Part shown: positions 26,655-35,939 of the stretch, piece by piece | Numbering within the stretch: the stretch's first letter is position 1 | Layout of the letters: every line of letters begins with the position of its first letter | Assembly (NCBI GenBank): GCA_021848345.1 | Contig: JAJZUV010000004.1 | Span: forward strand, 62,001 to 126,000 | Source: Pseudomonadota bacterium | GTDB lineage: Bacteria > Pseudomonadota > Gammaproteobacteria > Burkholderiales > Burkholderiaceae_C | Direction: 5' to 3' | DNA length: 64,000 nt | Notes under the pieces: generated by a model | Databases searched by the model: none | Seen by the model: only the letters and a program-made list of their open reading frames with translations | What the model was told of the DNA's origin: nothing | Program-made: the position numbers and the translations under genes

Positions 26655-29600
26655 ATGGTCGAAGACCCCTCCGGGGCGGCACTGATCGAAGTCGCGGTGG
26701 GCCGCGCGAGCGGCTCCACCGCGGGCGCCGATGCGGCTCGCGCGTGCCGGCCACGGTTACGGGCGCACGCGGCCTCGGTGGTGCTGGTCCATGCTTCGGT
26801 GCAGCACGACCTGGATGCCGTGCTGGCGGGGGTGCGAAGCGTGTTCCCGGATGCCCCGTTGATCGGCGCCACCACCTGCGGGGAGATCGACTCCGGGATC
26901 CACCACGCCAGCGTGGTCGTCACCGTGCTCGCCTCCCCCCACCTGCGATGCAGCGTCGGCGTGGGCGACGGCGCCGGCTCGAACTGGCGCGCGGCGCTGG
27001 ACCAGGCGCTGGCGACGCCTGCGCTGCGGGCCGCGCTGGCACCCGACGACGAACTCCTGCGGGCGCGCGCTGAGCGCGGCTCGCAGCTCTTCGCCATGCT
27101 GTTCGTGCCGGGCAACACCCGCCGCCAGCCGTCCACCGGCTTCGAGATCGTCGAGGCCTTCAAGGCCCACACGCTGGGCACCATCCCGATCCTCGCGGGC
27201 GCCAGCGCCGACGACTGGCGCATGCAGGGCAACGCGGTGTTCCAGGGTTCCGAGGTGCATGCCGACGGGCTGCTGGTGGCGGTGTTCGAGACCGAACTGA
27301 GCTTCGGCATCGCCATGAGTCACGGTTTCCAGCCGTCCATGCAGGCGCTGAGCGTGACCGGAAGCACGGGCAGGGAACTGCTGTCGCTGGATGGCGCGCC
27401 CGCGCTGCAGTCCGTGGCCGCGCGCCTGGGCCGCGCGGCCGGCGCTCTGCGCGACGAGCACATCACGCTGTACACGCGTACCGTGCTGGGCACGCGCGAC
27501 CCGCTGGAGCAGTTCTCGATCCACGTCGCCAGCTACGCCACCGAGCGCGACGGGGTGTTGCTCACCCAGCCGGTCGCCCCGGGCGCATCCCTCTACCTCA
27601 TGGCCGCACGCGAGGCCACCCGGGACGCTGGCTCGCACGCCGTGCGCAAGGCCCTGCTGCGCGCGGCCACGAGTCGGCCGGCGTTGGTGCTCGTGCACCA
27701 CTGCGCGATCCGCGCGGCCATCCTCGGCGAGGAAACGGCGGCGGCCGAGATCGAGCACATGGCGCGCCTGACCGCGCCGGCTCCGCTCGCCGGCTTCTGC
27801 AGCTTCGGCGAGGCCGGCGTAGCCGACGACGGCGTCAGTCGCTACAACAATGCCTCGGTCTCGGTGCTGGTGCTGGGCCGGGAGTTCTCGCGCTCGGCGT
27901 CGGTGGCGCGGGAGAACCGGCGCCTGCGCGAGCAAGTGCAGGCGCTCTCGGAGCTCAGCCTGTTCGACCAGGCGCTGCGCCAGACGCGAGACGCCTTCGC
28001 GATCGCCGGGCCCGATCTCCGGTACCGTTTCGTCAATCCGGCCTTCACCCAGCTGTTCGAATACACCTCCGAGGAAATCGTCGGCCAGGGCCCCGAGGCG
28101 CTGCGCCCGCCCGACGGGGATCCGGAGCGGGACGCGGCCGCGCTGGTGCGCAGGGCCGTGGCCGAGGGATCCTTCCATGGCGAGGTGCTGCGCCGCTCCC
28201 GTGGCGGGCGGGTGTTCCCGGTCATGGTCTCGTTGAATGTGCTGCGGGATATCCGCGGAGAAGTTCGCGGCTTCGTATGCTCCTACAGCGACTTGAGCGA
28301 ACGCTACGCGGCGGCGCGTGCCGCGGCCGAGGCCGCGCGCCGGCTGGAACTGGTCAATGCGCGCCTGGCCACGGCGATCAGCGCCTCCGACCTGACTTTG
28401 TGGGACTACGACGCCGAGCGCGCCGTCCTTCGACTGGACGAGGGCGCGGCGCCGCTGCCCGCGCACCTGCTGGTCCCCGGCGGGGTACCGGTGGCCGAAC
28501 TCGAGGCTGCGGTGCACCCGCAGGATCTGGGGCGGGTGCGCAATCTCGCGACCCAGGCGCTGGCCGGGGGCGAGCCCGGCTTCCATGCCGAATTCCGGGT
28601 CCGTGCCGGCGACGACGCGTGGCGCTGGCTGCGCTGCGCCGGGCGCGTGGTCGAGCGCAGGGCGGACGGCAGCGCCACGCGCGCGGTCGGTACCGCGCTG
28701 GATATCACGGAGTCCAAGCGCGTCGAGGAACGACTGCGCCACGCGGCCCTGCATGACGCGCTCACCGGCCTTCCCAATCGCCTGGCGCTGACCCAGCACC
28801 TGAACTCCGCCATCGCGCGCGCCCGGCGGCACGGCCGCTCGCTGGCCGTGGGCATGATGGACCTGAACGACTTCAAGCCGGTCAACGACACCTGGGGCCA
28901 CATCGTCGGCGATCGCCTGCTGGTCGAGGTGGCGCGGCGCCTGGCGAGCCTGCTGCGCGCACAGGACTTCCTGGCTCGCATGGGCGGAGACGAATTCGTG
29001 GTGGTCATCGAGGACCTCGATGCGCTGCGCCCGCTGGACAGCGTGGCCGCAGCGCTCAAGCGCCTGCACGGCGCGGTCGAGGCGGCCTTCGAGATCGATG
29101 CGGTCCCCCCCGTGAACATCGGCCTGAGCGCGGGCATCGCGCTGTACCCCGACGACGGCAACGACGCCGACGCCCTGCTGCGCCAGGCCGACGCCGCGAT
29201 GTACCTGACCAAGCAATACAAGTCGGAAGGCGAGTGGTGGCGCGCGCACGCCGTCGACGCCCAGGACCCCTCCGCGGCGGCGCCGGACGCCTACGGAGCC
29301 CAGGCGCGCGCGCTGCTCGCGGGCTCGCGCCTGCAACTGGAGATCATCGAGGCGGATTTCGTCGAGAGCTTCTACGCGAACCTCAACCGCAACCCGGACA
29401 TGCAGGCCTTGCTGGCCGTGCTGAGCGCCGGGGAACTCGCCGCGCTGAAACAGCACCAGCGCGCGCACGTGCGCCTTCTGCTGCATCCGGACACCTCCGC
29501 GGAACGCGTGCAGGCGACAGGCGCCACGCTGGGCCAGGCGCACGCGCTGGCCGGCGTCGGCGGCGCCTGGCTGGCGCAAAGCCAGATGGACTACCGCAAG

Positions 29601-31286
29601 CTGCTGGCCGAACGCCTGGCGCGCAGCCTGCTCGCGCCGCGCGATCGTCACCGCCTGTTGGCGATCGTCGAAGCGCGCCTGCAGGACGACCTGCACGCCC
29701 AGCTGCGCGCCAGCCAGCAGACCGTGGCCGACCACATGGACATCCTCGCCCAGGCCCTGCCGCCTCCGGGCACCCTGTGGATCGATGCGATGCGCGAGGA
29801 AATCGATCGCCTGGGATCGCTGCCGGGCATCGTCTCCGCCGCCTGCTTCCGCCTGGACTCGGGAGGCATGTTCCAGCTCGAGTCCGATGCCGGCCCGCGT
29901 AGTCCGGCCATCCGGGCCATCGTCCTGGATCACCGCTATTCCCCCGCGGGCGGCGACTCGTCGACGGAGTCCCAGACCATCGTGGTGCGCGCCTGGCGCA
30001 CCGGATCCATCGCCAGCCTGGCCTCCTATCGCAGGGCCTATGCCGACAACGAGGAAGCGACTTGGGCAAGCGCCGTGCTGGCGCTCGGCGTGCGCAGCGC
30101 CATGGCCTTTCCCGTGCTGTCGGCCGCCGGCCACACGGTGGCGGTGGTGCGGCTGCTGGGCACCCGCCTGAACCAGTTCGAGAGCGACTGGATGCGCCAG
30201 TTCGGCGTCGGACTGCAGCAGCGCTGGACCTCGCTGTGGCTGCGCTGCCGCGGCCCGGCGCTGAACGCGGTTCCCGCCGACGTCGCGACCTCCTATCGCG
30301 ACCGCCTGTTCAGCGCCGGCGGGCTGCGCATGGACGTGCAGCCGGTGGTGGACCTGGCCACCGGCGCGCTGGCACGCGTGGAGGCGCTGGCCAGGCTGGT
30401 GATGGCCGACGGAAGCATCGTCGGGCCCGGTGAATTCCTTCCCCTGCTGGGCACCGCCGAGCTCGACCGCCTGTTCCGCGCCGGGCTCGACCTTGCCCTG
30501 GCCTCGCTGGTGAGCTGGGAGGCGGCCGGACTGACCATCGGGGTGGCCGTCAACATCGCTCCCAGCACCCTGCTCGATCCGGCCTGTCCGCACTGGGTGG
30601 AGCAGGCGCTGCGCAAGCACCGGCTGGAGCCACGGCGCCTGACCCTGGAACTGCTGGAATCCCAGGACATCGAGTCCAGCGTGCAGGACCTCGCGATCCG
30701 TCGCCTGACGGAAATCGGCGTGCGCCTTTCGATGGATGATTTCGGCTCGGGCTACAGCAGCCTGCAACGCCTGGCCTCCCTGCCCTTCGACACCGTGAAG
30801 GTCGACCAGAGCCTGCTGGTGCGCATTCGCGAGGATCCGGTGCGCACCCTGAGCCTGATCCACAGCGCGATCCAGATCGGCAAGGATTTCGAGCGCACCG
30901 TGGTCGTCGAAGGCCTCGAGGACGAGGGCATGATCGAGGCAGCCACCCTGCTGGGCGCCACCCACGGCCAGGGCTTCGGTCTCGCTCGACCGATGCCGGC
31001 CCACACCCTGTTGCCGTGGCTCGCAACCTGCGCGCGCACCTCCTCCGGCAACGCCATCGGCACCGCGCTGGGCGCGCTCGCGCACCACTGGCGGCGCCTG
31101 CACGCGGGGCCGCTGCGGGATCGCGGCAGCGACGACGAAGGCCTGCGGGACTACCTGCGCGATCGGGGCGAGCCCGCCGCGCAGGCCTTGCGCTGGCACA
31201 CCAGTCTGCTCGAAGGGCGCGAGCCCGAACGCCACGCCGAGCTGCTCACGCAGTGGCTGGTCGATCAGGTTCGCCTGGCAGGCTGA
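26655..31286 (+). CDS. FIST-PAS-GGDEF-globin-GAF-EAL c-di-GMP enzyme
   Basis: A 1543-residue soluble protein 70 bp downstream of its paralogue. The first 380 residues are FIST_N and FIST_C (SVFPDAPLIGATTCGEI; GFCSFGEAG), a ligand-binding module linked to small-molecule sensing. Then come PAS (from about 436), a second PAS, GGDEF (777-781, with RAQD inhibitory site), a globin-like segment with His963, a GAF-like part and EAL (1243-1245) with the full catalytic set (NIAPSTL, ELLES, DDFGSGYSSL, VKVD, EGLED, QGFG). From GGDEF onward it parallels the upstream protein, so the pair arose by duplication with different N-terminal sensors. Confidence 0.9.
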   Translation: MVEDPSGAALIEVAVGRASGSTAGADAARACRPRLRAHAASVVLVHASVQHDLDAVLAGVRSVFPDAPLIGATTCGEIDSGIHHASVVVTVLASPHLRCSVGVGDGAGSNWRAALDQALATPALRAALAPDDELLRARAERGSQLFAMLFVPGNTRRQPSTGFEIVEAFKAHTLGTIPILAGASADDWRMQGNAVFQGSEVHADGLLVAVFETELSFGIAMSHGFQPSMQALSVTGSTGRELLSLDGAPALQSVAARLGRAAGALRDEHITLYTRTVLGTRDPLEQFSIHVASYATERDGVLLTQPVAPGASLYLMAAREATRDAGSHAVRKALLRAATSRPALVLVHHCAIRAAILGEETAAAEIEHMARLTAPAPLAGFCSFGEAGVADDGVSRYNNASVSVLVLGREFSRSASVARENRRLREQVQALSELSLFDQALRQTRDAFAIAGPDLRYRFVNPAFTQLFEYTSEEIVGQGPEALRPPDGDPERDAAALVRRAVAEGSFHGEVLRRSRGGRVFPVMVSLNVLRDIRGEVRGFVCSYSDLSERYAAARAAAEAARRLELVNARLATAISASDLTLWDYDAERAVLRLDEGAAPLPAHLLVPGGVPVAELEAAVHPQDLGRVRNLATQALAGGEPGFHAEFRVRAGDDAWRWLRCAGRVVERRADGSATRAVGTALDITESKRVEERLRHAALHDALTGLPNRLALTQHLNSAIARARRHGRSLAVGMMDLNDFKPVNDTWGHIVGDRLLVEVARRLASLLRAQDFLARMGGDEFVVVIEDLDALRPLDSVAAALKRLHGAVEAAFEIDAVPPVNIGLSAGIALYPDDGNDADALLRQADAAMYLTKQYKSEGEWWRAHAVDAQDPSAAAPDAYGAQARALLAGSRLQLEIIEADFVESFYANLNRNPDMQALLAVLSAGELAALKQHQRAHVRLLLHPDTSAERVQATGATLGQAHALAGVGGAWLAQSQMDYRKLLAERLARSLLAPRDRHRLLAIVEARLQDDLHAQLRASQQTVADHMDILAQALPPPGTLWIDAMREEIDRLGSLPGIVSAACFRLDSGGMFQLESDAGPRSPAIRAIVLDHRYSPAGGDSSTESQTIVVRAWRTGSIASLASYRRAYADNEEATWASAVLALGVRSAMAFPVLSAAGHTVAVVRLLGTRLNQFESDWMRQFGVGLQQRWTSLWLRCRGPALNAVPADVATSYRDRLFSAGGLRMDVQPVVDLATGALARVEALARLVMADGSIVGPGEFLPLLGTAELDRLFRAGLDLALASLVSWEAAGLTIGVAVNIAPSTLLDPACPHWVEQALRKHRLEPRRLTLELLESQDIESSVQDLAIRRLTEIGVRLSMDDFGSGYSSLQRLASLPFDTVKVDQSLLVRIREDPVRTLSLIHSAIQIGKDFERTVVVEGLEDEGMIEAATLLGATHGQGFGLARPMPAHTLLPWLATCARTSSGNAIGTALGALAHHWRRLHAGPLRDRGSDDEGLRDYLRDRGEPAAQALRWHTSLLEGREPERHAELLTQWLVDQVRLAG

Positions 31287-32169
31287 TCTCCACGAACAGC
31301 CCCTTCTCCTCGCGCTCGAAGTGATGCTCCAGCAGATGCTGCAGGGGCAGCGCGGCATCCACCAGTTCCAGGCGCCGGCGCGGAGAACGGATCCGCTCTG
31401 GCAGTTCCCGCAGGCTCGCACGCAGCTCGCCGAGCGCGCGCTCCAGCGCCGCGTGCTCGGCCTCGTAGGTACGCCGCGGCCAGCGCGCCGCCCGGGGTAG
31501 CGCCGGGAACAACGCGGTCTCCTCCAGTCGTGCATGGGGCCCATGCACCTGCACCATCGCGTCGAAGGCGGCGCGCGCATCCGCGACGTCGCCGCGCAGC
31601 AGGGCCACGCGCGCATCGCCCACCAGACGCAGCATGCGCGCGTGTTCGTCGCGAAGCCGGCGACGCAAGCCCTCGGGATCGCGCAGCTCGCGTGCTGCCG
31701 CGGCGCCATCGGGCGCGGGCCGGCACAGGTAGTCCAGCAACGCCGCGGCATGGTTGTGCACCGGATCGCGCGCCGCATACAGCAGGGTCAGGCGCCCGTG
31801 CACGCGCAGCAAGGCCTCGAGGCGCCGCACCGCCTGCGGGTTGGCGTCGAGCTCGGCGTGATAGCGTTCGACGAACGGCCCCCACTTGCCGGCGTCGTGC
31901 GCGAACCACTTGCGCAACTCGCCGGAGGGGGCGATGTCTCGCAGCCACAGGTCCGCGGCCACCTGCTCGCGCCGCAAGCCCCGCGGCCACAGGCGATCCA
32001 CCAGCACCCGGCACCCGTCGTCGGGCGACGCCGGGTCATGGACCCGGCGAATGCTCAGGAGCGGTGCGGCGGGTGCGGGAGCCACGGTCGGAGGGAGGTG
32101 GGCGAGCCTGATGGTCGATGGGAACCATTGTCGCCGAACCTGGACGCCGGAAGGTCGGATGGCCGACAT
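31246..32169 (-). CDS. DUF488-hemerythrin fusion protein
   Basis: A 307-residue cytoplasmic protein. Residues about 38-150 are DUF488 (DGCRVLVDRLWPRGL, KWGPFVERYHAEL, LTLLYAARD). Residues about 165-295 are a hemerythrin-like four-helix bundle with the di-iron ligand pattern: His in RDEHARML, HxxxE in GPHARLEE, His in EAEHAALE and HxxxE in EHHFEREE. Hemerythrins bind O2 or NO. The gene converges on the FIST-GGDEF-EAL gene and overlaps its last 41 bp. The ATG at 32169 gives a 37-residue unstructured leader; a later GTG start is possible. Confidence 0.85.
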   Translation of the reverse strand: MSAIRPSGVQVRRQWFPSTIRLAHLPPTVAPAPAAPLLSIRRVHDPASPDDGCRVLVDRLWPRGLRREQVAADLWLRDIAPSGELRKWFAHDAGKWGPFVERYHAELDANPQAVRRLEALLRVHGRLTLLYAARDPVHNHAAALLDYLCRPAPDGAAAARELRDPEGLRRRLRDEHARMLRLVGDARVALLRGDVADARAAFDAMVQVHGPHARLEETALFPALPRAARWPRRTYEAEHAALERALGELRASLRELPERIRSPRRRLELVDAALPLQHLLEHHFEREEKGLFVEISLPGEPDRPATA

Positions 32170-32239
32170 ATTCGATGTCTAGAATGCATCCTCTCCCTGG
32201 CCTATGTTCTTCCGCGAACCTTCACGAAAGGAACCCGGC

Positions 32240-32731
32240 ATGACCCTTGCCCGCAAGCTTCTTCCCGGCCTCGCGCTGGCCGCCGCGCTGGCGGCGAGCT
32301 CCGCCCACGCGGCTTCCGCACCGAGTTGCGAAGCCATCGGCCGCGCGGTGTCGGCCGCGCTGGGACCCGTGGCCTCGGTCACGGACAACACCGCCAAGGT
32401 GCATGCACTGAGGGCCAAGGCGCCCTACGCCGTGCTGCGTGCCTGCGACGTGCACATGCCCGGGCACCGTATACCCCTGCAGGTCACCATCGATGCGCCG
32501 GTGCCGCGCATGTACCTGCAGAGCATGGCCCGATTCGCGGCCGCGACCGGCCGTCATGCGCAGAAGCTGGACGGCGCGGCCTATGGCGACCTGGCCTACC
32601 TGATCCCCCAGATGGGCGGCGGCAACGCGGTCGACGCGCTGGTCGGCGACGAGGCGCTGTCGGTCGGCTACTGGACCCAGGCCGCGCAGACCCGCGCCAT
32701 GGCTCGACACATCGTCGCGCTGATGAAGTGA
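32240..32731 (+). CDS. Exported protein of unknown function
   Basis: A 163-residue protein with a clear signal peptide (KLLPGLALAAALAASSAHA), so periplasmic. The mature part has two cysteines (PSCEAIG and LRACDVH) that could form one disulfide. The ATG at 32240 has AAAGGA nine bases upstream. I do not recognise the family. It is divergent from the DUF488-hemerythrin gene (70-bp spacer) and convergent with the MOSC gene. Confidence 0.78.
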   Translation: MTLARKLLPGLALAAALAASSAHAASAPSCEAIGRAVSAALGPVASVTDNTAKVHALRAKAPYAVLRACDVHMPGHRIPLQVTIDAPVPRMYLQSMARFAAATGRHAQKLDGAAYGDLAYLIPQMGGGNAVDALVGDEALSVGYWTQAAQTRAMARHIVALMK

Positions 32732-32775
32732 CCCGGGCGGCGCGCGCCGGCATGCGGCGTGCGCCGCGGCCCGGC

Positions 32776-33450
32776 TCAGGCGCCGCCCTGCTCGCGCAGC
32801 CAGGCGATGCGCTGCTCGAGCTTGCGCTTCCAGTTCTGCGCGATGGCCGGCGCCCGCGCCAGGCGCTGCAGGGCCTCCAGCGGCGCCTGCTCGCGCTGCA
32901 CCAGCTCCAGCATGAGGTCCAGGCGCAGCGCCGGGTCGCCCGGATCGACGAGTTCCAGCGCATCGCCGGGCTCGACCACGCCGGTGCGCAGCACCCGCCA
33001 GTACCACCCGGTGCGGCGGCTGCGCGCGATGGCCGCGGCCACCCCCTCGCATGCGAGCTTCTCGTCGATTTTCCAGCAGGGGTTGCGCGGCTGGCAGACC
33101 TGCAGCAGCGCGCGGCCCAGGCGCCATGTGTCGCCCACGCGCACGCCGCTTTCGTCCAGCCCCTCGCACGAAAGGTTCTCGCCGATCGCGCCCGCCCCGA
33201 GGCGGCCGCGCAAGGACGGGAACAGGCGCTCCAGTTCGGCATAGTGATCCGCCGGATACAACTGCACCGCCTTGTCCGGACCGCCGTGTACCCTGCGGTC
33301 GGCCTGCACGTCGCCGTCGAAGCCCACGGGTCCCAGATGCACCGCGCCCGACACCGGAAGCTTGAAAATGCCGCTGAGCCTGCCGGATGCCGGCAGCGGG
33401 CGCACTCCGCCCACGAAAATCCGTACCGCAACCTTGGTGATCGTGTCCAT
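32776..33450 (-). CDS. MOSC domain protein (YiiM family)
   Basis: A 224-residue protein of the MOSC superfamily. The conserved YiiM-type blocks DRRVHGGPDKAVQLYP, GENLSCEGLDE and the molybdenum-cofactor cysteine in QPRNPCWKID are present. YiiM enzymes use Mo cofactor to reduce N-hydroxylated bases such as 6-hydroxylaminopurine. The length matches YiiM (about 224 residues). It is separated by 69 bp from the genes upstream on the same strand. Confidence 0.92.
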   Translation of the reverse strand: MDTITKVAVRIFVGGVRPLPASGRLSGIFKLPVSGAVHLGPVGFDGDVQADRRVHGGPDKAVQLYPADHYAELERLFPSLRGRLGAGAIGENLSCEGLDESGVRVGDTWRLGRALLQVCQPRNPCWKIDEKLACEGVAAAIARSRRTGWYWRVLRTGVVEPGDALELVDPGDPALRLDLMLELVQREQAPLEALQRLARAPAIAQNWKRKLEQRIAWLREQGGA

Positions 33451-33519
33451 GGTTCAGCGAAGATAGCCGAAGTGGCGTGCGGAGGCGGCCCCGGCGACCG
33501 CCTCTGCCGCTTCGGCCCC

Positions 33520-33795
33520 TCAGGGCGCCACACCCGCCGCGCCGCGCGCGTGCCGGCGTGCCGCGCACAGCAGGCGCAGCCAGGGCGGCAGATGGAACAC
33601 CGCCATGAGCAGGTACATGGCCGTCATGCCGAACAGCGGCGAGGAGCCCTGCATCGCCCCGCACAGTGCATCGGCGCGCGTTCCGGCCAGCACCGAGCCC
33701 AGCGTCATGAGCGCGAATGCGGGCGCGGCGGCCAGGCCGATCCAGCGCGCCGGGGCGCAGTCCGGCGCTGCCCGATCGCCCGCGCGCGTCGGCAT
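33520..33795 (-). CDS. Small membrane protein paired with DUF899
   Basis: A 91-residue protein with two hydrophobic segments (WIGLAAAPAFALMTLGSVLAG and LFGMTAMYLLMAVFHLPPWL) and basic ends. GGGGGAGAAGC lies directly before the ATG at 33795, one of the better ribosome sites in the region, so the gene is very likely real. It overlaps the end of the DUF899 gene by 14 bp read from its 3' end (DUF899 ends at 33810; the gap is 14 bp), and is probably cotranscribed with it. Function unknown. Confidence 0.75.
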   Translation of the reverse strand: MPTRAGDRAAPDCAPARWIGLAAAPAFALMTLGSVLAGTRADALCGAMQGSSPLFGMTAMYLLMAVFHLPPWLRLLCAARRHARGAAGVAP

Positions 33796-33809
33796 GCTTC
33801 TCCCCCCGA

Positions 33810-34586
33810 TCACCGGCGCGCAACGCGACCCGCCGCGTCGCCAGTTGGCTCCACGCGGCTCGGCTGGGGGTTCGGCGCGGCCTCGTAGCGATCGTGGTGA
33901 CGCACCCACTCCATCTTGTTGCGCGTGTCCTCGCGCTCGCCGCGCCCCAGCGGGGTCAGGTCGAGCATGCGGTAGGCCCCCATCATCACCTCCACGCCGC
34001 GCCCGTAGGTGGAGTACGTGTGGAACACCCGACCGGTCTCGTCGCGATGGAACACGCTCACCCCCGGCCATTCCTCGCCGGACAGGGGCCACTCGCCGTA
34101 GTTGTAGTGCAGGCTGCCCCGTGCCACCTGCTCGGGCGTGAAACTGACGCCGAAGTCGTAATTGAATGAACTGCCGTGGGACGACACCCACGGGAAGCCC
34201 CAGCCCATGCGTCGGCGGAATCGCTCGATCTGATCGAAAGGCGCCCGCGAGACCGCGACGAATTCCGTGTCGCGCTGCGCCAGGTGCACCCGCATGCCGT
34301 CCACGTGATCCGCCATGAAGGAGCAGCTCTTGCAGCCCTCCTTCCAATCGGGTCCCAGCATGAAATGCTGCACCAGCAACTGCCGACATCCACCGAAAAG
34401 ATCGCCCAGGCTCACGCGCCCCGAAGGCCCGTCGAAGTCGTAGGGCTTGTGCACCTCGACCCAAGGCAGCCGGCGTCGCAGCTGCGCCACGCGATCGCCA
34501 TGACGGGTCAGATCCTTCTCGGCGGCCAGAAGGTCCAGGCGTGCGTCGAGCCACTGCTCGCGCGAGACCGTGGGTTGCGTTTCCAT
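33810..34586 (-). CDS. DUF899 thioredoxin-like protein
   Basis: A 258-residue protein of the DUF899 family, a thioredoxin-fold group of unknown substrate. The diagnostic blocks are visible: KPYDFDGPSG, LLVQHFMLGPDWKEGCKSCS (a CxxC pair), SRAPFDQIERFRRRMGWGFPW and the C-terminal VFHTYSTYGRG. AAGGAGA precedes the ATG. It is divergent from the helix-turn-helix gene at 34693 and followed by a small membrane protein. Confidence 0.9.
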   Translation of the reverse strand: METQPTVSREQWLDARLDLLAAEKDLTRHGDRVAQLRRRLPWVEVHKPYDFDGPSGRVSLGDLFGGCRQLLVQHFMLGPDWKEGCKSCSFMADHVDGMRVHLAQRDTEFVAVSRAPFDQIERFRRRMGWGFPWVSSHGSSFNYDFGVSFTPEQVARGSLHYNYGEWPLSGEEWPGVSVFHRDETGRVFHTYSTYGRGVEVMMGAYRMLDLTPLGRGEREDTRNKMEWVRHHDRYEAAPNPQPSRVEPTGDAAGRVARR

Positions 34587-34692
34587 GTCTGCTCTCCTTG
34601 CGTTTTGCCGGTGTCTTGCCGGACGTTGAACCGGGCTCTAGATTAGGAGGCGGACGACTGCGAGAGGGAGTGACAAAGTTGGCGCGATTGCG

Positions 34693-35913
34693 ATGGACGA
34701 ACTGATCCGGGAAGCGGCACGAGCGCTCGCCGTCGGCGACGCGCTGGGCGCGCTCAATCACCTGGCGCGGCGCGACGATGCGGCGGCGCTCGCGCTGCGC
34801 GGCATCGCGATGGCGCAACTCGGCGACCTCGAACGCGCGGCAAGCCTGCTGCGACGCGCGGCGCGCGCATTCGGCACGCGCGACGGGCTCGCCCGCGCGC
34901 GCTGCGTGCTGGCCCAGGCCGAGATCGCCCTGGTTCGTCGCGACCTGGGCGGTCCCACGCAGGCGCTGGACGCTGCGCGCGCGAGCCTGGCGGCGCACGG
35001 CGACGAGGCCAATGCGGCGCATGCCGGCTACCTGCAGGCGAGGCAGCAGCTTCTGCTCGGCCGACTCGATCTGACCGAGCAACTGCTGAACGGGATCGAT
35101 GCCCGACGACTCGCGCTGCCCTCGCGCGTCGGGCACGCGCTGGTGCTCGCGGGCCTGTCGATGCGGCGCCTGCGCGTGACCGAGGCACGTTCCGCGCTCG
35201 AACTCGCGCAGGCGCTGGCACGGCGCTGCGGCATCGCCTCGCTGTCGGCGGAAGTGCACGACGCCGCTCAGGCGCTGGAGAGGCCCGCGGCGCGCGCCGC
35301 CTCCCGCGGCGGGCAAAGGCTGGTGAAGCTGGAGGAGGTCGAGGGCATCGTCCACTCGCCGGCGCTGGTGGTCGATGCCTGCCGCCACCGCGTGTTGCAT
35401 CGGAGCCGGGCCACCGCGCTGGCTTCCCGGCCGGTGCTGTTCGCGCTGCTGCGCGCGCTGGCGCAGGCCTGGCCCGACGACGTGCCCAGGGCGGAACTGC
35501 TGCTGCGGGTGTTCCGCGTTCGCCATGCCGACGACTCGCACCGCGCGCGCCTGCGGGTCGAACTCGGGCGCCTGCGCGCCGCGCTGCGCGGTTGCGCCGG
35601 GGTTCGCGCGACTTCCGCCGGTTTCGTGCTGGAGCCGCCGCCGGACGCCGAGGTGGTGGTGCTCGCGCCGACCGAGGACGGCATCCATGCCCAGGTGCGG
35701 GCGCTGCTCGCCGACGGCCAGGCCTGGTCGAGTTCCGCGCTGGCGCTGGCGCTGGGCCTGAGCCAGCGCAGCCTGCAGCGGGCGCTGCGCGAACTCGCCG
35801 CCAAGGGGCAGGCCCGGAGCATCGGCCAGGGGCGCACGCGGCGCTGGGCATCCGACGCGGTGCCCGGATTCCCGACCAGTTTGTTACTCCCCGGGGCGCT
35901 GATCGGCGCCTAG
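34693..35913 (+). CDS. Transcriptional regulator with TPR-like N-terminus and winged helices
   Basis: A 406-residue protein. The first 200 residues are alanine-rich helical hairpins of TPR type (DLERAASLLRRAARAF, LTEQLLNGID). A middle part (about 235-320) looks like the OmpR-type winged helix, and the end (about 338-385, LALGLSQRSLQRALRELAAKG) is a second helix-turn-helix. It is likely a cytoplasmic regulator of the divergent DUF899 gene or of the beta-propeller gene 26 bp downstream. No good ribosome site precedes 34693. Family assignment is from architecture only. Confidence 0.78.
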   Translation: MDELIREAARALAVGDALGALNHLARRDDAAALALRGIAMAQLGDLERAASLLRRAARAFGTRDGLARARCVLAQAEIALVRRDLGGPTQALDAARASLAAHGDEANAAHAGYLQARQQLLLGRLDLTEQLLNGIDARRLALPSRVGHALVLAGLSMRRLRVTEARSALELAQALARRCGIASLSAEVHDAAQALERPAARAASRGGQRLVKLEEVEGIVHSPALVVDACRHRVLHRSRATALASRPVLFALLRALAQAWPDDVPRAELLLRVFRVRHADDSHRARLRVELGRLRAALRGCAGVRATSAGFVLEPPPDAEVVVLAPTEDGIHAQVRALLADGQAWSSSALALALGLSQRSLQRALRELAAKGQARSIGQGRTRRWASDAVPGFPTSLLLPGALIGA

Positions 35914-35939
35914 CATGTCCATCCATCCAGGAGCCAGGC

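Noticed and set aside
22208..27316. A 1702-codon open frame on the minus strand across the first c-di-GMP gene
   Set aside because: It is antisense to a gene with clear domains, is low in complexity (Gln, His, Arg, Ala rich) and matches no family; such frames are a normal by-product of high G+C at third codon positions.
26757..31778. A 1673-codon minus-strand frame under the second c-di-GMP gene
   Set aside because: Same reason; the sense gene has intact GGDEF and EAL motifs, the antisense has none.
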